Positions 1 through 7,426 of a stretch of DNA of 64,000 bases are shown here, piece by piece. Under the pieces are notes generated by a model. The model was not told the origin of the DNA, searched no databases, and was given only the letters and a program-made list of their open reading frames with translations. The position numbers and the translations under genes are program-made. Source of the DNA: Paraglaciecola mesophila (GTDB taxonomy: Bacteria; Pseudomonadota; Gammaproteobacteria; Enterobacterales; Alteromonadaceae); contig NZ_CP047656.1 of assembly GCF_009906955.1 (NCBI RefSeq), positions 3,719,001-3,783,000 on the forward strand. The letters run 5' to 3'. Positions within the stretch are counted from its first letter, which is position 1. The number at the start of each line of letters is the position of its first letter.

Positions 1-519
1 GAGGTTATTCCATTGCCAGGCCCATGTGCCGCCATAACCGCCTTAAGCGGGGCGGGGCTGGCAACTGATAGATTTCGCTTTGAAGGCTTTTTGCCCGCAA
101 AACAACAAGCCAAGGCTCAAGTACTTGAGTCTATCGAACGTGAAACAGCAACTAGCGTATTTTATGAGTCTCCACGAAGAGTCGCCGATACCTTGCAAGC
201 TATCGTTGATGTACTAGGCTGTGAACGCCGGGTTGTGTTAGCCAAGGAGTTGAGTAAGGCGTTTGAGACTTTTTACTCAGGCAGCGCAGGTGAGGCACTT
301 CAATGGCTCCATGCAGATTCGAATCATCAGCGCGGAGAGTTCGTGTTAATGGTTGCTGGACATAAAATGGATGTTAATGATATTCCAGAAGAGGCATTGA
401 AGTTGCTTAAACTCTTGATGGCCGAACTGCCTCCTAAGAAAGCCGCTGCAGTTGTTGCTCAGCAATATGGCCTGAAAAAGAATACGCTATATCAAATGGG
501 TCTAGCGTTTGATCAGTAA
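1..519 (+). CDS. rsmI: 16S rRNA (cytidine-1402-2'-O)-methyltransferase RsmI, C-terminal part (5' truncated)
   Basis: The frame is open from the first base of the window and ends at TAA 517-519, so this is the last 172 codons of a gene that starts upstream; E. coli RsmI is about 286 residues. The fragment opens with the conserved tetrapyrrole-methylase motif PGPCAAITAL, followed by GF.PAK, FYESPRR and the VLAKELSK block, all typical of RsmI. The enzyme uses SAM to 2'-O-methylate C1402 of 16S rRNA in the ribosomal decoding centre. The TTG at 13 is an internal codon, not a start. Its upstream neighbour is not visible. The family call is secure; only the N-terminal half is missing. Confidence 0.93.
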   Translation, partial: EVIPLPGPCAAITALSGAGLATDRFRFEGFLPAKQQAKAQVLESIERETATSVFYESPRRVADTLQAIVDVLGCERRVVLAKELSKAFETFYSGSAGEALQWLHADSNHQRGEFVLMVAGHKMDVNDIPEEALKLLKLLMAELPPKKAAAVVAQQYGLKKNTLYQMGLAFDQ

Positions 520-591
520 CCCCCTGTTCATAGAAACGAATTTAAACAGATAGTGTGACGAAGATCGTTGCCGCAATTGGAGTTTATTTTA

Positions 592-1089
592 GTGCGTAGT
601 AGCGTGAATTCGCCTATTATCCTCGACATTGAGGCCAGTGGGTTTGGAGCTAACAGCTATCCCATCGAGGTGGGTGTCGCGATGGACAATGATACGCGTT
701 TTTGTCGTCTTATTCGCCCGCAGACTGATTGGCAACATTGGAGCGAAGAAGCACAAGGTCTGCATGGGATCAGTCGCAGTATGTTGCTTGAAAAAGGTGC
801 ACCGGTGCAACAAGTGTGTATTGAACTCAATCAACTTTTATATGGGAGAACAGCATATTCCGACGGCTGGGTGGTCGACAGCCCATGGTTATCACGCCTA
901 TATGAAAGTGCAGGCATGCGCATGGCTTTTGAGTTGAGCCAGTTAGACCTAATTTTGAATGAACGACAGATGGATAACTGGCACGAAACAAAATCGCGTA
1001 TTTTGTCTCAAACCAAAGCGAAACGTCATCGCGCAAGTCATGATGCAGCGATTATTTTACAAACTTATCTAGCGACACGAAACTTATAA
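592..1089 (+). CDS. DnaQ-fold 3'-5' exonuclease (DEDDh family)
   Basis: A small protein of about 165 residues built almost entirely of one RNase T/DnaQ-like exonuclease fold. The ILDIEASG motif (D12, E14) gives the first metal ligands, D96 in VVDSPWL is the probable ExoII aspartate, and HRASHDA (H146, D151) fits the ExoIII DEDDh motif. It would remove 3' nucleotides from DNA or RNA in a two-metal reaction in the cytoplasm; the natural substrate cannot be read from sequence. I chose the GTG at 592 because a GGAG stands about ten bases before it. An in-frame TTG at 568 and a GTG at 604 are alternatives. It follows rsmI by about 70 bases and may be cotranscribed with it. Confidence 0.8.
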   Translation: MRSSVNSPIILDIEASGFGANSYPIEVGVAMDNDTRFCRLIRPQTDWQHWSEEAQGLHGISRSMLLEKGAPVQQVCIELNQLLYGRTAYSDGWVVDSPWLSRLYESAGMRMAFELSQLDLILNERQMDNWHETKSRILSQTKAKRHRASHDAAIILQTYLATRNL

Positions 1090-1095
1090 ACTTAC

Positions 1096-1112
1096 ATGCC
1101 AATGATTGGCAT
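1096..1112. terminator. short hairpin after the exonuclease gene
   Basis: A perfect inverted repeat, ATGCCAAT-g-ATTGGCAT, starts 7 bases after the exonuclease stop. It is followed only by CTCTCTTA rather than a U run, so it may be a weak terminator or an mRNA-end-protecting hairpin. Confidence 0.35.
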
Positions 1113-1169
1113 CTCTCTTAGTACTTAACCCCATGGCCGCTGAGCCACTTCATTAGGATTTTATACTCG

Positions 1170-1823
1170 ATGCAAACACACGATGCAGGCTGCTTAGACG
1201 AGCAGGTGATCGCGCATATCTGTGAACAACTCACGATCACTGGTTATTGTGTCGTTCAAGATTTTTTACCTCAATTAGTGATAAATGCCCTATACCTTGA
1301 GGCATGCAGTGACCAGCGTCTCAATTTCAAACAAGCGGCTATTGGGAGAGAGCAACTTCAACAAGTGAATACCAATGTACGTAGTGACAGCATTGCATGG
1401 ATAACCGGTCAAAGTGAATCTCAAGGCTTGTTTTTGAAACTTATGGAAAATTTGCGCATAGAAATTAATCGTCGATTATTTCTCGGCCTATTCGATTACG
1501 AAAGTCATTATGCGCATTATGGCCCCGGGGATTTTTACAAACGTCACGTGGATGCCTTTAAAGGAAGCAGCAATCGCTTACTCAGTAGTGTTGTTTATTT
1601 AAATGCGGATTGGACCGAAGCTGATCAAGGTGAGTTACTCATGTTTCATGATGAAGAAGTATCACCATTTTTGATAGTAGAGCCTATTTTCAACCAATGT
1701 GTCATTTTTTTGAGTGAACAATTTCCCCATGAAGTCCGCGCGGCTAAACGGGATCGCTACAGTATCGCTGGTTGGTTTCGAACGAATAACAGTATTGGTG
1801 GGCAAATCGATCCCCCGCGTTAG
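1170..1823 (+). CDS. 2-oxoglutarate/Fe(II)-dependent oxygenase, SM-20/prolyl-hydroxylase-like
   Basis: 217 residues with a complete non-haem iron facial triad: H126 and D128 in KRHVDAF and H187 in FPHEV, then R196 (RDRYSIAGWFR) to bind 2-oxoglutarate. The distal part matches SM-20-related prolyl-hydroxylase-type proteins, including the YLN.DW.EADQGEL core. These enzymes hydroxylate a protein or small molecule while converting 2-oxoglutarate to succinate. Bacterial members of this short type have been linked to hydroxylation of translation factors, but the target here is unknown. There is no signal peptide, so it should be cytoplasmic. It stands alone between two genes on the same strand. The ATG at 1170 leaves a normal-length N-terminus. 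Confidence 0.82.
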   Translation: MQTHDAGCLDEQVIAHICEQLTITGYCVVQDFLPQLVINALYLEACSDQRLNFKQAAIGREQLQQVNTNVRSDSIAWITGQSESQGLFLKLMENLRIEINRRLFLGLFDYESHYAHYGPGDFYKRHVDAFKGSSNRLLSSVVYLNADWTEADQGELLMFHDEEVSPFLIVEPIFNQCVIFLSEQFPHEVRAAKRDRYSIAGWFRTNNSIGGQIDPPR

Positions 1824-1920
1824 TACCCGCTGTCGACTTATTGATGATTGCGTTAAATCATACAAATAATATAACTTCGGGTGATGTGAACAAAATGTGT
1901 TAATTAGGACAAGAGACTCC

Positions 1921-3228
1921 ATGAAAATGAACATCAACAGTAAAACACTCGTTGCATTCATCAGCGTCGCAATGAGTATTACTGCAAGTGCTACCGCCGC
2001 GCCAACCCCAGAACAGTTATACACCAAACAACTACCCATAACCCCAGAGTTAGCATTGCCAGGGCAGTACACAGTTGGTGTGAAAACCCTTGACGTTGTG
2101 CATGAAAAACAACTTAATACTCAGGATTTCACCTCACAGGTTGATCGTCCCTTAACATTAGAAGTGTGGTATCCGGCACAATCTCAAGCGGCTACAACAC
2201 AACAGGCTAGCTATGAAAATGTCACTCGGCTACACAAGCCTTTTAGCCTTGAGGGAACGGCGCATAGAGATGCCCAACCGAAAAGTGACGGGGCGTATCC
2301 GCTTGTGGTGTTATCTCATGGTTATACGGGCTATCGTACGATTATGTACTATCTTGGTGAACACTTAGCCAGCCATGGTTATGTGGTTGTTGGCATTGAT
2401 CATACTGACTCAACAACCCAAGATGTTGACTTTGTGAACGCTGGCTTTTCTGGGTTTCCGAGTACGCTAATTAACCGTGCACGGGATCAGCAATTCGTGC
2501 TCGACTATTTTAGCCAAGATAATTCCGATATTGCTCACATTACCAATACTAATGATGCCGCCGTGATTGGATATTCTATGGGCGGCTATGGGGCAATAAA
2601 CACCATTGGTGCCTGTTACGACTTTCACCAACAGGGCTTGCAGCGTTTAGGTTTTCCGGAGGATGCAGCCAGACAATTGATGCCTGTGTTTAATAGCTGT
2701 GCCGCTGGCAGAGAGTCTGTTGATCCACGTTGGAAAGCCATGATTGCCTATGCTCCTTGGGGCGGCGAAACATCAGTGCACAGTGCGAAATCGATGAATG
2801 AAATAACGGTTCCTAGCTTGTATGTAGCAGGGGACCAAGATGATGTGTCTGGTTATGAAAAAGGCGTTAAAAAGCTATTTGAACAAACCGGCAGCGAAAA
2901 TAAATATTTAATGGTCTATGAAAATGCACGTCATAATATCGCGCCTCACCCAGCGCCAAAAGTCGCTTACGAAACTGACGCGGATTTAGGTCACTACATT
3001 GAACCAAGTTGGAATAACGAGCAGCTTAATCGGATAAATGAGCACATGAGTTTGGCGTTTTTAGATTGCTTCGTGAAAAAAGATGACGGCAAATGCGCTT
3101 ACCTCCCTCAGCGTGACAATGCTACTCAGGTAAAAGATGCCGACGGCAAGCTGACGAAGGCATGGCCAGGGTTTGCAGACAGATGGGCTACAGGTATTCG
3201 TTTTTATCGAGGGGAAAACGCCAAGTAG
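1921..3228 (+). CDS. exported alpha/beta-hydrolase, PAF-acetylhydrolase/dienelactone-hydrolase-like
   Basis: A 435-residue secreted esterase. Residues 1-27 form a signal peptide with a hydrophobic core and an A-T-A-A cleavage region. The fold is marked by the oxyanion-loop LSHGYTGYR (about 131-139), the nucleophile elbow GYSMGG (Ser219), an acid loop AGDQDD and the terminal histidine in ARHNIAP. The long spacing and the YP-x-VVLSHG lead-in resemble the platelet-activating-factor acetylhydrolase branch. It would hydrolyse short acyl or acetyl esters in the periplasm; the substrate is unknown. I used ATG 1921 because the signal peptide starts there; a GTG at 1897 would add eight polar residues in front of it. 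The gene is monocistronic, with a shared terminator after it. Confidence 0.78.
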   Translation: MKMNINSKTLVAFISVAMSITASATAAPTPEQLYTKQLPITPELALPGQYTVGVKTLDVVHEKQLNTQDFTSQVDRPLTLEVWYPAQSQAATTQQASYENVTRLHKPFSLEGTAHRDAQPKSDGAYPLVVLSHGYTGYRTIMYYLGEHLASHGYVVVGIDHTDSTTQDVDFVNAGFSGFPSTLINRARDQQFVLDYFSQDNSDIAHITNTNDAAVIGYSMGGYGAINTIGACYDFHQQGLQRLGFPEDAARQLMPVFNSCAAGRESVDPRWKAMIAYAPWGGETSVHSAKSMNEITVPSLYVAGDQDDVSGYEKGVKKLFEQTGSENKYLMVYENARHNIAPHPAPKVAYETDADLGHYIEPSWNNEQLNRINEHMSLAFLDCFVKKDDGKCAYLPQRDNATQVKDADGKLTKAWPGFADRWATGIRFYRGENAK

Positions 3229-3233
3229 TTATT

Positions 3234-3294
3234 ATACTAATTCCAGTAAATAATTATCCGCTTGGCAACAATTTAAAGATACTTATCAAGAGCC
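3234..3294. repeat. degenerate left-end copy of the 265-bp terminal-inverted-repeat element
   Basis: Starting six bases after the esterase stop, about 60 bases align by eye with the first 60 bases of the full element at 43554-43818, at roughly three matches in four. The ATAC(T/C)AATTCCA start, TAAATAATTA, AATTTAAA and TCAAG are all in order. The rest of the element is missing; the transcription terminator follows directly. Confidence 0.6.
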
Positions 3295-3296
3295 AC

Positions 3297-3332
3297 AAAA
3301 AAGCCCGTTCGTAGCACTAAACGGGCTTTTTT
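3297..3332. terminator. bidirectional Rho-independent terminator
   Basis: Arms AAAAAAGCCCGTT and AACGGGCTTTTTT surround a 10-base loop, with A and T runs on both sides. It lies between the convergent esterase and dipeptidase genes and can end both transcripts. Confidence 0.88.
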
Positions 3333-3348
3333 AGTGATTGATTAAACG

Positions 3349-4548
3349 TTAATGCTTCGCGGCGTAGTCTTCAACGGCTTGCCAAACACGTAAAAAGTTA
3401 CCACTTAATATTTTTTTAATGTCAGCTTCTGAATAATCACGATCCATCAAACCTTGTACTAAATTCGGATAGGTGGATACGTCCTTTAGGCCTTCTGGTA
3501 GTGAGTCACCCACACCGTCATAATCAGAACCAATGCCCACATGGTCAATTCCAATTAGTTTTACTACGTGGTCAATGTGATCAAGGACAGTATCTACATT
3601 TGCAAAGGGAAAGGGATTTTTTGCAATGTATTCTTCATCAAACGCGGCGACAAGGGGGCTGTCCTCGCCTTCTTTATCCACCAATGCCTTGCGCTTGGCT
3701 GTCATTTGGTTGCGCCAATTCTGCGAAAGTTTGCTCACAAACGTTGAGCCGAAATTGATTTGTATCACCCCGCCATTTTCACCTAGAGCTTTGATCATGT
3801 CGTCGTCCATGTTGCGCTCAAAACCCGGTGTGAATTTGCGCAATGATGAGTGAGAAGCAATAACAGGCACCTTGCTAATGTCGATAGCTTGATAAAATGC
3901 CTGATCTGATACATGAGAAATATCTACCATAATGCCGATATTGTTCATTTCGGTGACAAGGGTTTTACCGAACGGACTTAATCCTTTCCATTTACGGCGT
4001 ATATCGTAGGACGAATCGGCAATATGGTTACTTTGTGAGTGGGCAAGGGTGATATAACGAATCCCCCGCTCATAGAATGTCTTCAGATTGTCTAAATCAC
4101 CTTGAATAGGAGATCCATTTTCCATGCCCATAGGTAGTGAAATCAAGCCTTGTTCAAACTGGCTTTTAACATCCGCTACGCTTTTGGCTATGGCAAACTT
4201 ATCTGGCGCTCGGCCAACAATCGCTTCAACATAATCAATTAATTTGTGGGCCAAGGCCGTGGACTCATCTGAATCATCTAAGCTTGCCGGCACATAAATA
4301 GACATAAAAGGGGCATTTAAGCCACCTGCCTTTGCCCGCGGGTAGTCAAAATCACCGTCTTCGGTGGCTTTAGTGACGTCTACCCATTGCTCGTTGACGC
4401 GATAGGGAACATCAATGTGTGAATCGATGAGTATCGTGTCTTGAGTTAGCTGAGTTGCTTCTTCAGAGGCTTGATAAGCTCCGTGCACCGAACTGGAAAA
4501 AGCCAGCGTACAGGCAATGAATAATGCAGTTTTGTGTAAGGTTTTCAT
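3349..4548 (-). CDS. exported membrane-type dipeptidase (peptidase M19)
   Basis: A 399-residue zinc dipeptidase of the renal dipeptidase family. The N-terminus (MKTLHKTALFIACTLAFSSSVHG) is a signal peptide, so the enzyme should be periplasmic or outer-membrane attached. Binuclear zinc ligands are visible in order: HID in DSHIDVPY, the bridging Glu in MGMENGSP, His in AHSQSN, His in DISHVSD, and the late GIGSDYDG block. M19 enzymes cleave dipeptides, including D-residue-containing ones, and some act on lactams. The start is ATG at 4548 with AAGGA seven bases upstream. An in-frame upstream start would add 45 residues without function. Its neighbours do not specify a pathway. Confidence 0.88.
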   Translation of the reverse strand: MKTLHKTALFIACTLAFSSSVHGAYQASEEATQLTQDTILIDSHIDVPYRVNEQWVDVTKATEDGDFDYPRAKAGGLNAPFMSIYVPASLDDSDESTALAHKLIDYVEAIVGRAPDKFAIAKSVADVKSQFEQGLISLPMGMENGSPIQGDLDNLKTFYERGIRYITLAHSQSNHIADSSYDIRRKWKGLSPFGKTLVTEMNNIGIMVDISHVSDQAFYQAIDISKVPVIASHSSLRKFTPGFERNMDDDMIKALGENGGVIQINFGSTFVSKLSQNWRNQMTAKRKALVDKEGEDSPLVAAFDEEYIAKNPFPFANVDTVLDHIDHVVKLIGIDHVGIGSDYDGVGDSLPEGLKDVSTYPNLVQGLMDRDYSEADIKKILSGNFLRVWQAVEDYAAKH

Positions 4549-4681
4549 GTCGTTCCTTTGATTATACTTTTTATAATATGACTGTTTGAGGGCAAATCGT
4601 TTTGTACACACGGAGGAAAGTGGTGTGTATATGGATGGTATAGAAGAAGGATACGTAAAGTAAAGAGTAGGCAAAGAACGC

Positions 4682-4716
4682 AAGAGAAAAGCCGCACTTG
4701 CTAAGCAAGCGCGGCT
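4682..4716 (-). terminator. Rho-independent terminator of the alpha-galactosidase gene
   Basis: On the minus strand, AGCCGC.CTTGCT pairs with AGCAAG.GCGGCT and is followed by TTTTCTCTT. It starts 13 bases beyond the stop of the GH36 gene. Confidence 0.75.
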
Positions 4717-4729
4717 AAGTGTTTGCAGG

Positions 4730-6886
4730 CTAGACCTTCGTTAGGTGAAATAGCAAGCTGCTTTGCGGAGTCAATAGCGGCATTTGCATGCCTAATTGCA
4801 TAAGTAATTCGCCGCTAAAAATTTCACCATCTACAGCGCCCAGATGGTTAGCAAACCCAAATAAACCGGATTTAGGCCATTTATCGGTATTTTTGATTGG
4901 CCAAATAATATCGAGTTTGTATTGGCTATTTTTCTCTAAACCGGCAAATCTATATTGGTCAGGTAAGGTGGCTGAACTGCATGCGACTAAGCTATACGAA
5001 AAAAGTGCTTGAGACTTGTCTTTGGCAACGATACCTAAACCATTCATATATGCGGGAAGCTCCAAGCGGAATAAGTCACCACTGTGCACTAAGGCGCGAT
5101 GTTGCTTGTACAAGTCGGTCATGGCTTTAAGTTCGACTTTTTCCCCGTCGGTTAGCTCGCGTAAGTCCATTTCCATGCCCATGTGACCGAATAAGGTGAC
5201 AGAGGCACGCATTTCCATAGATACAGTGCGGTGGGTAATGTGACATTCTCTTGGGCCAACATGTGAGCCCATCAATTCAGCAGGCAAGAAATAAGAGAAG
5301 CCATTTTGTATTTTCAAACGCTCCAGTGCATCGTTTGAATCTGACGTCCACACGCGATCCGTACGTGCAAGCACGCCATAATCAGCACGACCACCGCCTG
5401 AAGCACAGCTTTCTACTTCAACATTCGGATGGGTTTCACGCACTTTGTCAAGCAAACGGTAAACAGCATGTATTTGATTGTGCCCACCAGGCTTGCCGCT
5501 ATGGTTGCCTTGATGATTTAAATCGCGGTTCATATCCCATTTTACATAGCTAATATCATATTCTGATAACAACGAATCTAGCCGTTCAAATAAATAGTCA
5601 AAGACCTCTGGTCGAGATAAATCGAGTACCAATTGATTTCGACAGTTAATTTGTTTGCTAACTTCGTTACCCAACACCCATTCAGGATGCTGACGATAAA
5701 GCTCACTATCTGGGTTGACCATTTCAGGTTCAAACCACAAACCAAACTCTAGGCCTTGCGCTTTTACGTGATCAATGACAGGGGTGAGGCCTTGAGGATA
5801 AAACGCTTTGTCCACATACCAATCCCCTAAACCAGCAGTGTCATCGTTGCGTCCATTGAACCAGCCGTCATCTAAAACGAAACGCTCAGCACCCATTTGG
5901 GCTGCACGTTCTGCGAGATCTTTAAGCGTCGCTACGTCGTGGTCGAAGTAAATGCCTTCCCAAGTATTGTAATGTACAGGGCGGGGCTTATCGTGGACAC
6001 TTTGGCGGATAATATGACTACGTACATATTGATGAAACTGCTGAGATAGCACTGATAAGCCTTGGTCTGTATAGCTAGCAAACAATGTAGGGGTTTGATA
6101 GCTCTGATCTTTTTCTAGCACAATTTCACCAGGGAAAAGCAACTCGCCCATTTGTACATAAGAGCGCCCGTCAGCCATTTTCTCAGCGACGATCTTGTGA
6201 TTACCGCTCCAGCCTAAATGAAATCCGTAGGCTTCACCCTGAGCTTGATTGGTGGTTTTTGGGTGGAGTAATAGCGCTGGGTAGCTGTCGTGGGAGGTTT
6301 TACCTCGGCGGTTTTCGCGCACGTATGAACCAAAAAATTGATCCAAGGTATGTTGTTGGAACTCTCCTGCCCAATGACCTTCAAAGCCAATAATTTGATC
6401 AAAATCCGCTGGTGTAGGGATCGTCGCCGCAGCGCACCAGTCTAGAGTGATTGATTGATCGGTTATATTATTTAACGCGGTATCAAAGGTAAGAACATCA
6501 GTTTCAGCGTCTAGCTTAATTGTAACTACAACTTGTACACCGCGGGCAGCATCAATACTGGTTAATGTTGCACTGTGTTCGTTATCTTGCACAATTGATT
6601 TTAATTTAGGATTCGCCGCCCACTGATCCGCGTCACCGTGCAAACTTAACCCTGGTAAGCCGGTAAAACCCTGGCCTGAAGTAGGCGTAAGACACAAATC
6701 AAGCTCAACAATAGGTGACACCGGTGCTTCTTGACGTAACCGCAACGCGCGCATCATGTCGCCGGTTGATTGTTCTGATAGCTTGGCACGCCAATAGATG
6801 ATCTGTGGAGTATCGTACCCAACATCTAAAATCAGACTGCTTTTTTGCCCATGAAGTGCAATGAATTGTGCGGCATGTTGCGTCAT
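4730..6886 (-). CDS. alpha-galactosidase, glycoside hydrolase family 36
   Basis: A 718-residue GH36 enzyme: N-terminal beta-supersandwich (about 1-290), TIM barrel (about 300-640) and C-terminal sheet domain. The catalytic nucleophile is D451 in YVKWDMNRD and the acid/base is D516 in RVWTSDSND. FVLDDGWF, GLWFEPEMV and SCASGGGRADYG are the other hallmark barrel motifs. It hydrolyses terminal alpha-galactosyl residues with retention. There is no signal peptide, so the substrate must be imported first. It is transcribed away from the TBDR/halogenase/SapC/symporter/GlpD cluster and probably belongs to it. The region before the ATG reads GGGCCTCCTT, so no good Shine-Dalgarno is present on this strand, which is odd for such a long, confidently coding gene. 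Confidence 0.93.
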   Translation of the reverse strand: MTQHAAQFIALHGQKSSLILDVGYDTPQIIYWRAKLSEQSTGDMMRALRLRQEAPVSPIVELDLCLTPTSGQGFTGLPGLSLHGDADQWAANPKLKSIVQDNEHSATLTSIDAARGVQVVVTIKLDAETDVLTFDTALNNITDQSITLDWCAAATIPTPADFDQIIGFEGHWAGEFQQHTLDQFFGSYVRENRRGKTSHDSYPALLLHPKTTNQAQGEAYGFHLGWSGNHKIVAEKMADGRSYVQMGELLFPGEIVLEKDQSYQTPTLFASYTDQGLSVLSQQFHQYVRSHIIRQSVHDKPRPVHYNTWEGIYFDHDVATLKDLAERAAQMGAERFVLDDGWFNGRNDDTAGLGDWYVDKAFYPQGLTPVIDHVKAQGLEFGLWFEPEMVNPDSELYRQHPEWVLGNEVSKQINCRNQLVLDLSRPEVFDYLFERLDSLLSEYDISYVKWDMNRDLNHQGNHSGKPGGHNQIHAVYRLLDKVRETHPNVEVESCASGGGRADYGVLARTDRVWTSDSNDALERLKIQNGFSYFLPAELMGSHVGPRECHITHRTVSMEMRASVTLFGHMGMEMDLRELTDGEKVELKAMTDLYKQHRALVHSGDLFRLELPAYMNGLGIVAKDKSQALFSYSLVACSSATLPDQYRFAGLEKNSQYKLDIIWPIKNTDKWPKSGLFGFANHLGAVDGEIFSGELLMQLGMQMPLLTPQSSLLFHLTKV

Positions 6887-7426
6887 AAGGAGGCCCTAAA
6901 TTAAGTAAATATGTTCAGAATTAAATGAATAGGGTATTTTACGCGTTTTTTAAAGCATATAAATAGTATTATTTAACTTCTGGTAACATATTGTGAAATT
7001 TGTGGCCTATATTTGAAACCTAGAGAGCGCGCTACAAGCCACTGAAATCAAGGATGCGGTAAATTTTACCTTTAATTAACCAAAGACAAAAGCACTCTAC
7101 TCATTAGCGACTATGCTGTTAAAGGTTGTTTCTTATTTACTTCATTAATCTCGTCGTTTTTAATTGGCAAGCCAATGAAAAGTAACAACTTTCCTGGTTT
7201 TATTGGACCGTTTTGAATGGTTGAGTTGAATCCAGTTTTAGACCTTAGTCATGTTGCGCATATGTTGACAAATTGTATTAATACTATTTAACATACATAT
7301 CACTAGGTGAGCTGAGTGGCATGATCCTATAGTTATGCGAGTAGTTTGAGTGGAACGGTAAACTTGCAAAGCGCCAGAAAAACAAAGAACACATCATATT
7401 AACAGGACACAAACGGGGCACATCCC
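6887..7426. other. 540-bp divergent regulatory region, alpha-galactosidase / TonB receptor
   Basis: This AT-rich stretch must hold the divergent promoters of the GH36 gene (minus) and the TBDR (plus). I see a GGTAAA-t-TTTACC dyad at 7058-7070, an AGCGCGCT palindrome at 7026-7033, and a TTGACA at 7264-7269 without a convincing -10 at normal spacing. No open frame with gene-like features and no riboswitch could be recognised. Confidence 0.5.
7058..7070. promoter_or_regulatory. candidate operator palindrome between GH36 and TBDR genes
   Basis: GGTAAA and TTTACC form a perfect 6-bp inverted repeat around one base, about midway between the two divergent genes. The form suits a dimeric repressor such as a LacI or GntR protein, but no regulator gene for this cluster lies in the window. 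Confidence 0.35.

Noticed and set aside
1662-2072. 136-codon minus-strand frame
   Set aside because: It overlaps the 2OG oxygenase end and the esterase signal peptide; it is a shadow frame.
7264-7290. TTGACA as promoter of the first TBDR gene
   Set aside because: No acceptable -10 lies at 16-18 bases, so it was not listed as a promoter.
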